Positions 22,601-33,881 of a DNA stretch of 64,000 nt are shown in pieces. The stretch comes from Acanthamoeba lenticulata. Lineage: Eukaryota; Discosea; Longamoebia; Acanthamoebidae. Location: contig NAVB01000155.1 of NCBI GenBank assembly GCA_002179805.1, forward strand, positions 47,776 to 111,775, given 5' to 3'. The translations under genes and the position numbers were made by a program. Positions within the stretch are counted from its first letter, which is position 1. Each line of letters opens with the position of its first letter. The notes beneath the pieces were generated by a model. The model had not been told where the DNA came from, ran no database searches, and was given only the letters and a program-made list of their open reading frames with translations.

Positions 22601-24629
22601 TCAGCTTGTGTCGGTGTTCCTCTTCTTCGGCTGGCGTAAGAAAAGCGACTTGAACACGGGCGACACGCTCTTGTCTCCAGCTGCTTCGGTTGGTCGAGGA
22701 GGCGTCTGTGGGGTGTCCAGTGCTTGTCGCGTCGTTGTACTTGCGTCTTCGCGGGTGAGCGACTGGCCATCTGATGCAGCTTCACCTTCGTCGACGGGGA
22801 GGCGCGACCGGAGCGGGCTCAGATGTTTGCGCAGAAGAACGGACAGGGACACCTTCGCTGGTGGCGTCACGGCGTCGGGTGCAACGTTGTCTTTAACCTG
22901 GGGCGCAGGCGACGTCGTCAAGCGATGATCACCCGTCTCCTCATCTCGCTTTCGCTTCTGGCCAGCAACAGAGTCCTCCGCTTCCGGAGGCGTGGTCTCG
23001 GCCGGGCCACCCGGCCCGCGGTATGGTTGCGCGAGCCCGTTTTGCGGCTCATCCTCCAAGGCAGCACCGTCATCATCGAAGCGTAGAGTCGGGGACTGGT
23101 CCATCATGACCTCGCGCAACAGCGCCGCTGGCGTTTCGTCCTCGTCCTCGTCCTCGTGCGGCCGCGTCTCCTCCCTCTTCATCGCGGCGCGCAGCTCAGC
23201 TTGCTCTGGGTCGTATTTCTGCGGCAGAGTTGCCTCGTCATCCGGGTTCATGGCCTCGAGCAAGCGCTCTGCCGTCGGATCTTCTTCCTCCTCTTCCTGG
23301 CGCTCGTCTTCGTGATCCTCCTCACGCTCCTCGAGGTGAGCCACTTTGTCACCCTTGTTCTCGACATTCCCTTCCACGGCGTCGACAGCATCATCGCCGC
23401 CCTCCTGGTCGTTGTCGCCGTCGACGGCACCGATGCCCGTGTCGTACGAGTCGGCGCACTCGTCAGGCGGTCGTCGGCCGGCGAGGTCGTTGTCATCGGC
23501 GGAGCGCAGACGTTGCTGGAGGGCCTCGATGGTCGCCCGTTGACGCTCGACCGTGCGTCGGAGCTCACGCCGCTCGGCCTTTTCCTTCTCCAGCTCGCGC
23601 TCCTTCCGCTCGAGCAGACCGCGCAGCTCTGCCCCGCAACCGCACACACGCACGCCATCACGGTCAGCTCACACCAGGCCAAAGCCTCAATCAGGGCTGG
23701 GCGCGTGCGCACCGGCGACTTCCTGCTGGAGGTGGTCGAGCAGCCGCTCGTTGCCGCTGGCGACGCTGCTGGCGGAGGCGGCCCCGGCCTCATCGGGCCG
23801 CTCGATCGCCAGGGCGTCGTCGCCAGCGCTCCGGCGGCGCAGTTCGGGGTCGCGCCGGTTCCACCGCCGGATGCCCATCGAGCCCAGCGCCTCCTCGTCG
23901 ATGCCGGCGAGGCCCACACGCCCGCCGCTTCCACCGCTGCCACCGTCGCCGGTGGAAAGGGCCCCGGGCGGGACCACGCGGAGCCGCTTGGCCGGCCGAA
24001 CGAGCTCGATGGGCCTGCCGCTGCCGGAGGCGGCCTCGCTGGCCCCGCCAAAGCCCAGACTCCCCACGGTGTGGTGCGCGGCAAAGGCCGCGGCCGGCGG
24101 TGGCAGGCGCCCAGAGATAGAGGAGGGCGAGCGGTGGGCGCCAGGCGTGGCCGCGGCGGAGCCACCGCCGGGCCGCTGTTGTGCGGCGAGCGCGTCGGCC
24201 CACGTCAGCAACACGGCGGCCACATGCTTACACCGACCTTGAACAAGAGGAGTCAGACTACACCAAGGCCAAGAAGAACAAGGACAAAGAGAAGGAACAT
24301 GGTGGAGTAGGCGAGCAGACCATCGTCGCCGATGGGGCACGAGCAAAAGGCCTCCTTGATCTGCATGTCCGAGACACGGGGCTCTACATGCACCCAAATG
24401 CTATACTTGTCGGCTTGCGAGCCCTGGCATCGAGCGCGCACGGTCTGTCCAGTGTGCGCCAAGTCGGACACCGCACCCGTCTCATAGTACTACGCGGCAG
24501 TTAAAGATTGAAAATTAATTCTTAATTCAGAACAAGATGCGCGCTGGCGCTGCAAGCTACCTCTTTGCCCCTGTCGAAATTGATCTTGCCAACCTTGAAC
24601 TTGATTTGCTCCCTGCTCAGAAACGGCAT
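22601..24629 (-). CDS. SWIM zinc-finger protein with C-terminal coiled coil
   Basis: Four exons (24629-24561, 24489-24321, 24237-23713, 23628-22601) join in phase to 596 residues. The N-terminus MPFLSREQIKFKVGKINFDR, then GKEYYETGAV, is the strand pair that usually precedes a SWIM domain. The finger itself spans the second intron: AFCSCPIGDDG then RCKHVAAVLLTW, giving C-x-C...C-x-H ligands. SWIM fingers occur in DNA- and protein-binding proteins, including recombination factors and E3 ligases. The middle is Ala/Gly/Pro-rich. The last exon starts with a charged coiled coil (ELRGLLERKERELEKEKAER onward), then acidic runs (DERQEEEEEDP) and a probable nuclear signal GQKRKRDEE. Nuclear location is inferred. 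Confidence 0.8.
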
Positions 24630-24731
24630 TTTGCTACATGATCAACAAATCGACGCCAGCTTTTGTTCGTGTCAAGACTTCTCAGAAAGCGCTCTTTTCC
24701 AAGAAGAAATTAATCTTACAAGGAGATAAGC

Positions 24732-25104
24732 CTAGTACAGTGCGGAAGGGCCTAACGCCAACCTGTTCGTGAGGCGCTGGAGGTATTCAGTAGGCGTAGT
24801 TGCGGTACGGAAGGCGTCGTCTTCGACATGAACGACCAGTGCCGTGAGGCGGAATTTAAGACTAGCATCTGCGTTGGGGCCCTGGTTCGCCTGCCTCTTC
24901 AGCTCACCCACACTGCAGCCAACCGCTTTTTTGATGAGAAAACAGATGAAGGTTTGTCCAAATGGTTTCTGTGGTGTGACAGTACATATTTTGAATGAGC
25001 GTGCGTCGTTCTTCAGCAGAGAGCTTGCTTTTCCACTCTTCCTCTTCGGTCGAGGCGACCCTGACGCTGGGTAGTCTTTCCATCACCTTGCCTCCGCCGC
25101 TCAT
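24732..25104 (-). CDS. Stand-alone KIX-domain protein (MED15-like)
   Basis: Two exons, 25104-24986 and 24912-24732, encode 99 residues. The segment from EEEEWKSKLSAEERRTLIQN, then IVGELKRQ, and later HVEDDAFRTATTPTEYLQRL aligns by eye with the three-helix KIX domain of plant/fungal MED15 (W-x-x-x-L ... R-x-x-I-x-x-x-I-x-x-x-L-K ... E-x-x-x-F/Y-x-x-A-x-x-x-x-x-Y-L). KIX domains bind transactivation helices and link activators to Mediator or CBP. The protein ends soon after the domain, with LALGPSALY. A GT inside AACAG-GTTGG near the end could be a donor to further exons downstream, so a longer MED15 cannot be ruled out. Confidence 0.72.
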
Positions 25105-25746
25105 GTCTCCAACTTGCTCTCTTCTTCAATAATACTTCTTGCGCACACGTCACCACCTCTTCTCCATCCCCTCAGCTGCACGTGCCTCTTCTCAGCGCCT
25201 ACTTCGCTCAAAGTGCGCTTTGGCGAGAGTGTCTGCCCGGCAGCTCCCAATTTCGTTCTCGCATGCATATGGCCAAAAACCACCCAATCCGAAAAGGTCC
25301 TAAGCACAACTAATTGCCTTTTTAACACTACTCAGGTACACAAATGGACAACTTCGCTGTTCTAGTGTTTAATGTCTGCCATGTGTCGTGTTGGGATCAT
25401 GCCGGCCGTTTGGTACACTGAGGTACAATCAATTCCCCACATTGGGTGGCCGCCTACCTCCCAGGAGTCTGCAGCCTTAGAGCCCACACTTCTTATGAAC
25501 GCATTTCTTGTGGCTCTGCTCGTGAGTCCTCCGCGATCGCATACACGCCAATGGCCACTCGCGCCTCTTTTGTGAACCTTGGCGTTGATGCACAGGAGGG
25601 GGCTTGCTTTCTTAATCTCTTCTTCTTCTTCTTCTTGTACACAAAGGGAAAACTGTGAGGTTCAGCTGGCGGAGGAACCTAATGTACAATTACTTCGACG
25701 TCACGTGGCGGCTCTTGGCTCTGCTCTTGTTCTTCTTGCACTTCAT
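25105..25746. other. Intergenic region
   Basis: About 640 bp between the start of the KIX gene and the end of the TBC gene. It holds the KIX gene 5' flank and probably the TBC 3' UTR. Short open frames show no recognisable domain. Confidence 0.4.
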
Positions 25747-28700
25747 TCATTGGTCGCGCGCGTACTCCTGGTCGAGTTGCTGGAAGAGGCGGTAGTTGCC
25801 CTTCTTGGCCTTGCGGCGCAGCCGGACGGCCCCGCGGATGATCCGGTCCGTGTCGAGCTGTCGATACGAAAGCTCGTTGCCCAGCAGCAAGAAGATGCCC
25901 TCCATGTCCCGTCGCAGCAGCTCGTCTGCCTCACGCCAACACAATTTTTCGTGTCAATTTAGTTGCACACAACACATGTGCGATGAAGTGAATGAAGAGG
26001 AAGAGGCCGGTTGGCACCTTCCAGCTCGTGGAGCAGGCTGATGCCGACAAAGAAGATGGCGCGGTAGCCCTCGCAGAACACGTAGTCCCACAGCCGGACA
26101 GTCGTCCCGTAGGGCAGGTTCATGAAGATCATCAAGAACCACTGTGCGTGCACCGCGTGAGTCTAATCATCATCATCATCATCACCATCCTCCTCATAAA
26201 CGATTGAGGAATACCTTGGTCGCGTAGGCCGAGCTGATGATGCATTGGTCCTCAAAGTGGGCGTGCAGGCGCGGGAGGAAGCGGCTCAGCAACTGCTCGT
26301 GGATGAAAAAGTCCTTCTTGAGCCCCGGGAATCCAGGCCTGCTCCCGGTCCGCCCCACCAGCATCCCGCAGCACGCGTCCGCGCCTCAGCCGCCGCGAAC
26401 GATTCCCCCAAGGACTCGTGGGCCCATGCGCATGTGCTTGTGTGTGTTGCGTACCGGTAGAGCTCGGTCATGCCATAGTCCCGCATGAGGCTGTCAAACA
26501 CCCAAAAGGCCTCCTGCACCCGCGCGACCCGCCACGCGCCAAGTGAGTTCGACTGTTCTCGCGAGCGGTGTCCACACAGCAGTCGAGAAGCGCACCTCTT
26601 CGTTGTCGATGAAGGTGAGGAGCATGGCGGCGATGGAGGACATGCCCTGCGTGTACCCGACGGCCTTGTTGTGCAAGCTATAGGCCCGCAGGAGCCGGAA
26701 CAGCTGGCATTGCCTGGCGGCGTGACATCCGACATCATCATCGTAAACAGGTATATCGTTGTGGTGAGCACAAGCTGCTGCTGTTGTGGAGAGCCGTGTG
26801 GCGGGGGAACGTACTTGTCGCTGTAGCGGACTTTGAAGAAGATGTGATCGCGGTGGGTCCGCGCGATGTCCAGGTCGATCTGCTTCAGGAAACGCGACCC
26901 GACTCGCCTCTGCCCAGTTGTCCGCGCCAGCGGCCGATGTGAGCGCACGCAAGGGGAAGACCACGGTGGTCCGAGAAAAAAAAAAAAAAAATAAAGGCAG
27001 GGCCGACGCACGGGGTCGTATTTGATGGGCGGGCGGGCGATGGTCTCGTGCGCGCCGGTGAGCTTGATCCAGGCCTGGCCACGGACCTGGGGCGGTATGC
27101 CTTTCCTCGCGCGCTTTTGCACCTTCTTCCACTTTTTCTTGTGCTTGTCCTTGTCCTTCTCGTGCTCGCCCCTGCCATTTGATTAATATAAAGCATGAGG
27201 AAAAAGGAAAAAGGTAGCTTGGGATCATGTACCAGTCCTTGAGCATCTTTTCCCACTTTTTGGTCCTCTTGGCGTCGAGCCTTATCTGCTTCTCGCTAAG
27301 GCGCGTGATGACCGGAGCCGCTGTGGCTGTTGTGGTCGTGGTCGTGGCCGAGACCGACCCGGCCCGACGCCTCGAGCTGCCGCCGCTTGCACGCCGCGAG
27401 GCACGTGACGACGATGAAGAGGAGATGTTGCGGGGCGTGGGCCCGCGTTCTGGGTCGCCGTTCATGATCCAGCCGTAGTCGTCCACCACGAGGTTGGCCC
27501 TCTCCTCCTCAGTCACTACATGCCCACGTGCGCATACGTCAGAGAAAAAATAAAATAAAAATCCCAGTGAATAAAAATCGTAAATATAATTATAAATATA
27601 AAATAGTAAAACGTGTAGCGGACGAGCTGGGCGTACGGGGCTGGGGGTAGTTGTAGAGGCGCGGAATGGTCGCGCCTTCGCTACGCAGCAGCCGAACCAC
27701 TTCGTCGTGGTGGCGTAGAAGGGCGACGTCATAGGCCGTGCGATTCTCGACGTCCTCCCAGTCGACCGCGGCTCCGTTGGCGATGAGCGTCATGCAGCAG
27801 TCGAACTGGCCCGCCTTGGCCGCGACATGGAGCGGCGTCTGGCCCTTGGCGTTGGCGCAGTTGACGAAGCTGTCCCAGTCGACCGCCGCTGCCTCGCCTT
27901 CACGACCGACGCCACGAGGGGAGATGGCACTAGCGCGTCGCAGGGCAAAGACGTGCTCAAAGACCTTGCGTATGAACCCGTCGAAGCCATTGCGTGCTGC
28001 AATGTGCAGGATCGTCTCGCCCGTAGTGGTGGCTGTTTCATCCTCGTCGCGCTGGCGCACGGCCCGCTTGGGACTCGCGTGGTCCTGGCAGGCGGTGAAT
28101 AGGAGCTGGTACAGCCCCTGCGGAGACTGGAACGCGACGGCGAGCAAAACGTCGGCGATCACATCTCGTGGCTGCTGATCGCTTGTCTCGCCGAGTTCTT
28201 GCATGGAGGCGCCATAAGAGTTCATGGTTGGAGACGAACCCGCCGACGAAGAGGCCTCGTCTTCGCCAGCAAAGGGCGAGGGAGGAAGGAGGGCGGCTAC
28301 GTGAAGTGGAGTCGCCCCAGTTGCCGCGATCTTCTCGGCCAAGACAAATGCAAGAGACGAGGGCGGCAGTCGTCCGAGAAGGGCTCGGGTTCCATCGACG
28401 TCTTGCTTGAGTATGAGTTGATGCAATGTGGGCAGAGATTTAAGGGTTGCGTCCCATTCTTTGTCGTCCCTCGCGTTGTCTCTGGCCTTAAATCCGAGAA
28501 CCAGCTCTCGATTTTTTGCATATCTTTTTGACTCTTGCAATTGGGACGAGCTCTCGGTTGTCCTGCTATCATAGCTTTCTTCATGATCGTACTTGACGAC
28601 GTATGAGTACTCGGTAAAATCGCCATCTTCGCTCTTTTCTTTGCCCTTCCTAGCTCCATCGGCTGCACCTAAACCCATCCGAGCTGGGCGCAGGGGCGGT

Positions 28701-28789
28701 GGGCGGTTTCTCGAGGGGGGCGACGGTGGCCCCATATACGCAGCAGCCCGAGTCACCACATCATCCTCTTCCAGACGAATGCCTTCCAT
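25747..28789 (-). CDS. Ankyrin-repeat TBC-domain Rab GTPase-activating protein
   Basis: A gene of about nine exons. Exon 1 (from 28789) has a disordered start, then ankyrin repeats, including ETILHIAARNGFDGFIRKVF and GQTPLHVAAKAGQFDCCMTL with ENRTAYDVALLRHHDEVVRL. Middle exons bring a Ser/Thr-rich linker and the TBC domain: RKGIPPQVRGQAWIKLTGA, then IDLDIARTHRDH, AVGYTQGMSSIAAMLL, AFWVFDSLMRDYG, FFIHEQLLSRFLPRLHAHFE, WFLMIFMNLPYGTTVRLWDY and IFFVGISLLHELEG. The catalytic arginine (IxxDxxR) and glutamine (YxQG) fingers are both present, so RabGAP activity is expected. The last exon ends YRLFQQLDQEYARDQ. It acts on membrane traffic; the Rab partner is unknown. An A16 tract at 26976-26991 lies in an intron. 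Confidence 0.88.
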
Positions 28790-28959
28790 GATGTAACGCC
28801 CCAGGGCCCTTCTTCAAGGAGAGGGCCACAGGTGAACTGGCTTGGCGGGTAATTTAATTTGATTTTCATAATTTATTGCCACGCACAAGTTTACCGGTTA
28901 AAACCGGGAAATGGGCACAAGGAAGAAGAAATAAATAAATAAAAGGGTTGTGGCGACAG

Positions 28960-29686
28960 TCACCGCGTCTGCTGCGCGCCGGCAGGTGGTCGGTGCTCCA
29001 ACAGGATACAGTCGCGCGGTTGAACTCGTGGTGGATAGTAGCGCGGAAGCACCTGCAGCTGGACGAACCCAAGCGATTCATAGAAGGCTAAGGCGTCGTC
29101 GTTGCCGACCTGAGGGGGGGACGGTAAGTTGGTATGAGAGTGTGGTGTAATACAACAACAGATGCACACAACCTGCACATGCACATTCACTGGCGTGATT
29201 TTTTCATCCTCAGCCTGTCGCAGGACGCGGTGCACGAGCTTCCGGCCTGTGCCCCACAAGCAGACAGGTCACGTGAGAGGGTTGTGATCCGTCAAAGGCA
29301 ATCAGGAGAAAAAAGACAATACAACGGACGGAGCGGCACCAATGCCCGAGCGACGATGTGGAGCCAGAACCGCCAGCGTGGCGATGCACAAGCTCCGTTT
29401 CTTTACGTCAATGGTGCACACGATTGCTCCCACAGTCTCCTCCCCTACCACGGCAAGACTAGAGCAACCGACGCTTGAGCTGACGTTGGCGTGGGAGGGC
29501 AAGGCCGAGAAAAACGGGCAGAAGTAATGTAATGCACACGTACGTGCAGTAGCGTCCTTGGTCCTGCTGGAGCACCTGCCGATAAAATCGCTCATCGTAG
29601 GCCAGTGGCAGCACCACACTATTGAGGTTCTGCACTTCCCTCACGTTGCTCGCGTCCATGTGCACAAACTGCACCTCGTCCGCCAT
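28960..29686 (-). CDS. NAA50: N-alpha-acetyltransferase 50-like GNAT enzyme
   Basis: Several short exons. Exon 1 (from 29686) reads MADEVQFVHMDASNVREVQN, then LNSVVLPLAYDERFYRQVLQ, matching the NAA50 substrate-binding start (LNQ-x-x-FPVSYNDKFY in animals). Middle exons give VGAIVCTIDVKKRSLCIATL, then the acetyl-CoA loop HRRSGIGA. Later exons carry GRKLVHRVLRQAEDEK and NVHVQVGNDDALAFYESLGF, followed by RYYPPRVQPRDCILLEH. NAA50 acetylates N-terminal methionines on nascent proteins with NatA. The order of motifs and length (about 165-170 residues) fit. The stop is TGA at 28960-28962. Confidence 0.85.
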
Positions 29687-29905
29687 CTCGGGTTACACTT
29701 GTGGTGTGTGCAAAGCCAAACAAACGCGTCTTCGTGAACAGCAACCTGTTTTGGCGCCTTTTTCGCCAACGGCTTGCCGAGAAAATTCAGGGTACAAAAA
29801 GGGCGCGTCCGCTCGACGACGTGGCTTTCGTTGAGGCTCAAAACCAAAGGCCAACGTCGTTAATTGCACCGTAGTGGGATGAGCTATTTGTGTATTTTTG
29901 AACCG

Positions 29906-30673
29906 TCAAGGACAGTTGATGAGGCCGGAAGAGGAGGGGAACGACTCCAGGGCCTCGGCACAGAAGAAGTGCGAGACCGAGAGGCGCCGCGCCGAAGGGC
30001 CTCGCGCATGCTTGGTCTCGCCTCGCCGATGGTTGTGAAGAGCGCCGCCTCTTGTGCTTTGAAACTTTTCGTTACCTTCCTCCTCGTCTTCCTCGCTGTT
30101 CTCGCTCTCTTGAGCGCGTTCATCGTCCCTCTCCTCGTCGTCCTCGCTATCGTCTCCCTGGAGTCGTGCTGAGGATCGCGCGGTTGTCGTCGTGCCCACT
30201 AACTCGCTGGGGGACATCGATGGTTCAACCGCAACGAAGCTCGCTACGGCGGGCGCCGGTTCGTCGGTTGTCTCGAGCGAGCCCGTGCGCACGAAGAGGG
30301 ACAATCGTCGTTGGCGCTTGCGCACGCTCTCGAAGCTGGTCGACGACGAGGCCGACGATATCAGGACTTGGGGCGCCGACCGGCTCAGCGTGTTGTTGTT
30401 GTTCGTTGTAGTCGTTGTGGTGGAGGAGGAAGTCTTCGACGCGGTCATGTCGCTGGTCAGGGCGTCACGTTCGAGAAGCACTTCCTGCAGGTACCATTCA
30501 AGGCGCTGCCTCCTCTCGCGTTCCTCTTCGATGAGCTGCATGAAAGCCTCCAGGCGCAAACGGTGGCGCAGGCTCATACTGCCTCGGCTTGCCGTGTTAA
30601 GGGTGTAGGCAGTCGGGGAAAGCAGCTGCTGTCCAATGGCCTCTTCGTGCGTCCTCTTCATGTTGGTGGTCAA
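29906..30673 (-). CDS. Unnamed-family protein, member A (paralogue of 34474-35401)
   Basis: Single-exon frame of 255 residues (a second in-frame ATG lies four codons later). The protein has a helical segment FMQLIEEERERRQRLEWYLQ followed by EVLLERDALTS, a Ser/Thr/Asn-rich spacer, then SFESVRKRQRRLSLFVRTGS, and an acidic stretch of Asp/Glu near residues 175-205. The helix and the FESV-K/R-KRQR box recur in the gene at 34474-35401, so the two are clearly paralogues. The basic KRQR cluster could be a nuclear signal. No known domain is recognised. Confidence 0.75.
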   Translation of the reverse strand: MTTNMKRTHEEAIGQQLLSPTAYTLNTASRGSMSLRHRLRLEAFMQLIEEERERRQRLEWYLQEVLLERDALTSDMTASKTSSSTTTTTTNNNNTLSRSAPQVLISSASSSTSFESVRKRQRRLSLFVRTGSLETTDEPAPAVASFVAVEPSMSPSELVGTTTTARSSARLQGDDSEDDEERDDERAQESENSEEDEEEGNEKFQSTRGGALHNHRRGETKHARGPSARRLSVSHFFCAEALESFPSSSGLINCP

Positions 30674-31072
30674 GCAAAACTATGGGGGAAGAAGAGAAGT
30701 CGACGGACGGACAGACCAAAGGCTGTGTTGATAGGTGTTGACGAGGGAAAGGGTGGAGAGCGAGTGTCGGTCCTGACAGCGTTCTGGAGCTTGTGCTTGT
30801 CGTGGTTGCTGCGCGCTGTGCCGCATGGGACGCGCAGCCTCTTGGGGATTGGCCCCGCGGGGGTATTGCACTAACCACGTCGCACCACCCGGCGGTGGTT
30901 TGACCTCAAAAGCGCAGCTGACCTCTTTCATCGAGTTCCACCAGACGGCCCTCCATCTGCCTATGGTATCGCTTAGCCGTCGTTAAGGCGACGACTATTT
31001 CTATCTTCCCGATTGGGGGGTCTGTGCGAGGGAGTTTTGTAATTGGTCAGATCTTTCCGACACGTTACTCCG

Positions 31073-32472
31073 CTACAACAGTCCCTCTTGCGAGAGGTCA
31101 TTGATCATTTCAATTAACCTCTTGATACCTGGGCCTGGTCGCAGGCTCTCGTCTCGGCCGACTTCACTCCGTCGCACGGTATCATCCAGAAACGCTTCGA
31201 GCGAGCTGACGGTTTGAACGAAGACCGCGAGCTTCTCCCGTTGAAAGTCCTCGCGGCACTGGGCGAGCGTGTATTCTCTGGGGCCCAGAGCTGTCCGATC
31301 GTGGGTACCCAGGTGAATCGCCGCCGCGTCTCGCTTGTGGATGAACTCGAGGAGTTGCGCGTGGTAGTATTGCACGAGACTGGCCTCGTTGGCGCGTCGC
31401 ACGTCGGGGTCGAGCGAGGAGTAGATAAGGAAGGCCACGTCCCCAAGCGGGTTGCCCCATCGGACAAACTGCCAGTCGAGCAGGGCCACCTGCTCGCCCT
31501 CCTCCTCATCGTCATCATCATCGGTCGTGTAGTACATCAGGTTGGCTCGCCAGAGGTCCCCGTGGCACAGCGCCATGGCATGGCTTGTGGGCGCGGGCTG
31601 GCTGATGCTGGCCGTGAGGTCAGCGCAGCGTTCCCACACGCCATCGGGCAGCAGGCCGCCGAACAGCCCGCGGAACTTGCATAGCTAAGTAGAATGGCCA
31701 AATCGCCAGACGTCAGCAAGCACAGCGTCGAATCGACAACACGTGCACGCACCGACTCGGCGTAGAAGCGCGAAATCAGCTCAACGAAGACGGGCTCATC
31801 GCCACGCAGGAGGAAAGGGTAGGGAGAGGCCGCGCCTGCATCTTCTTCTTCGTCCTTTTCGACGCTCGTGGATGTGGCATCGTCCGTGGCGAGGAGACGA
31901 AAGTGGAGTGCGTGCAGGGCGGCCACAGCTCGTAGGGCGAGGCGCAATCGCGGCAGGTCCAGTGGAACCTTGGGGTCAGTGGGCACGGTCGAGGGCGGAA
32001 GGCGGGAGCTGTGGCGCGTTCGCAAGTCCTCCAAGAGAAGGATCCCACAGCCGCTCTCTGAGTCCACCTCCAGCGCAAAGCAGCGCGGCACGAACGACTG
32101 TGGCGTGGACGACGTCTCAGATTGGGCAAAGCACTTGCAGGCGGCACAAAACTGCTCGAGGACGGGAACCACGTGATGGTAGAAGGCGGCCTCCCGTATG
32201 AAAATGCCCATGGGCTTGAAGAAGTGGAGGAACAGCTCGCTTTCCTCCTCTGTGGGCGCCAGCTTGGCCACCACCGTTTGCTCGTCAGGCAGGCCCTCGT
32301 TCAGCTTGATCCGATAGATGCTGCCCAAAAACCCCTCCCCTTCACCAATTTTGTGATTTGCAAAATGGTGGACGCGAGTCTTGAGTCGAGACTCGAGCCA
32401 TGTGGCAGTCACTTGCTCGATTTTAAGCACACAAGGGCCCTGTGCAGAGGCATCTGCGTGCTGGGTTTCCAT
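31073..32472 (-). CDS. CHK/EcKinase-like aminoglycoside-phosphotransferase-fold kinase
   Basis: Two exons, 32472-31753 and 31684-31073, encode 443 residues. The start METQHADASAQG is chosen as the ATG preceding the conserved region; the frame extends further upstream. Motifs in order: GFLGSIYRIKLNEG (nucleotide-binding turn), TVVAKLAP (catalytic Lys), REAAFYHHVVP (conserved Glu), GILLLEDL (hinge), ALCHGDLWRANLMYY (catalytic loop HGDxxxxN), LLDWQFVRWGNPLGDVAFLI (metal-binding Asp). This is the layout of the ecdysteroid-kinase-like/CHK family, which phosphorylates small hydroxyl compounds such as steroids or choline. All catalytic residues are present. The substrate is unknown. It is divergent from the rhodanese gene, 119 bp away. 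Confidence 0.88.
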
Positions 32473-32591
32473 CAACAAGTTGTGTGAAATTTGGCGTGGC
32501 AGAAAAATGGCGCCAAAGAGAAAACGGAGAAAACAAAACAAAAATACTGAAAAAAAAAGGTTGATTGAATCGGAGAACAAGTAAGCGCAGC

Positions 32592-33881
32592 ATGAGGAGG
32601 GCAGGGATTGCGCTTAGGGGCTGTGCCACAAGTCATGGTAGCGCGTTGACCGTTCGGTCTCTCGTGCGCTACGGGAGCCTCCGCTCACACGTATCGAGCG
32701 GCCCCATCTCCGCCCCCCAGTGCCGCGGTTTTGCATCGGAAGCGGCTGAAGGTTCAAACCGGCTCAACATGCCCCCCCTCCCCCCAAATGCTCAAGTGTT
32801 GTCATCGTACGAACCTAATTCGCAAATTCATTCGGGCAATTCAGAACGAGAAGCAAATGTGGTGTGGGATTCGCAGCTCACGTGGCAAAAGAAGAAGGAG
32901 ACTGTCCTTCCCGGCGTATGGTTCACCCAGAGTCCTTCTAGACGTTGAGGAAGAGATTTAATTTGGTCGTTCAATTCCTTAACATTTTTGTTGTGTTTGT
33001 CTCCTCGTGTGCAGGAACTGGTGGTCTCGCGGTCACAGGTGAAGGAAGTGCTGGCCAACAACTCGAGCGGCACGTTGCTGCTCGACCTGCGAAGCCCAGG
33101 CGAGTGCAAGGTGGAGCCCGGCATCCCAGGCGCCACCAACATCCCCGGTACGTCACACACCAATGCTGCCGCAACAGGTCTCCTCCTCCTGTGGGTGGCG
33201 CGACGTCTTTTCCCGGCCGAACCGATCCACCACTCGGATGGCTGGCGTCTGGTTGTGGCGCCTTGGTTTTGACTTGATCGGCGCTGCGGTGGCTGAGACC
33301 TCACCCCTCTCCCGGTGGCGTGGCTGCGATGTCGCTTGTATGGTGATTTTTTTCCGTGCGGCCCGCCTGTACACACGGCAGCCGATGAGCTGGTCAAGTC
33401 GGTGGTGCTCGACGAGGGCAAGTGGCGTGCCCGCTACGGGTTCGCCAAGCCCAAGGCCGACACGCCCATCATCGTCTACACGACCCCAGAAGCCAAGGAC
33501 AAGGTCAGTTTAATCATGGTCAAGACGATGGTGATGGGGTGCTTACTCCTCCACCCTGGCTCTCTTTCCACACCACAACAGGCGCTCGAAATCGCCAACT
33601 TTCTGGGCCAGACCGGTTTCTCGAGGTACGCCCCATCGGCAAATTGCTGCCAACCAACACACAACCAACCACCCAACCGGCGAATTCGCTGTTGGCGCGC
33701 TTGCTTCCGACCCGGCGTGTGTACACACGGCCAAAGGACCTGCTGACGCGCCGTGGTGTGGGTGGGAACTGGGCTGGCCCTTGGTGTGGCACACCTGGGT
33801 CGGCGTGCATGTAGTGTGCGCATCTACCAGGGCGCGGCGCGCGAGTGGAACAAGTATGAAAACCCTGCCTTCAGTGCCTGA
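32592..33881 (+). CDS. Mitochondrial rhodanese-like protein lacking the catalytic cysteine
   Basis: Five exons (32592-32915, 33015-33147, 33382-33503, 33582-33625, 33815-33881) encode about 229 residues. The first 45 residues are Arg/Ser/Ala-rich without acidic residues (MRRAGIALRGCATSHGSALT), a typical mitochondrial presequence ending near RGFASEAAEG. From exon 2 a single rhodanese domain follows: LLLDLRSPGECKVEPGIPGA, ADELVKSVVLDEGKWRARYG, and the active-site loop PIIVYTTPEAKDKALEIANF, then SSVRIYQGAAREWNKYENPA. The loop normally reads VYC-x5-R. Here the Cys position is Thr, so sulfurtransferase activity is not expected. A persulfide-sensing or structural role is a guess. Confidence 0.83.

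Noticed and set aside
22601..24120. Long plus-strand open frames over the SWIM gene
   Set aside because: The minus strand carries the SWIM finger with in-phase exons; the plus frames are low-complexity shadows.
26976..26991. A16 tract as a retroposon tail
   Set aside because: It lies inside a minus-strand intron of the TBC gene as a T-rich tract; there is no target-site duplication or retroposon body next to it.
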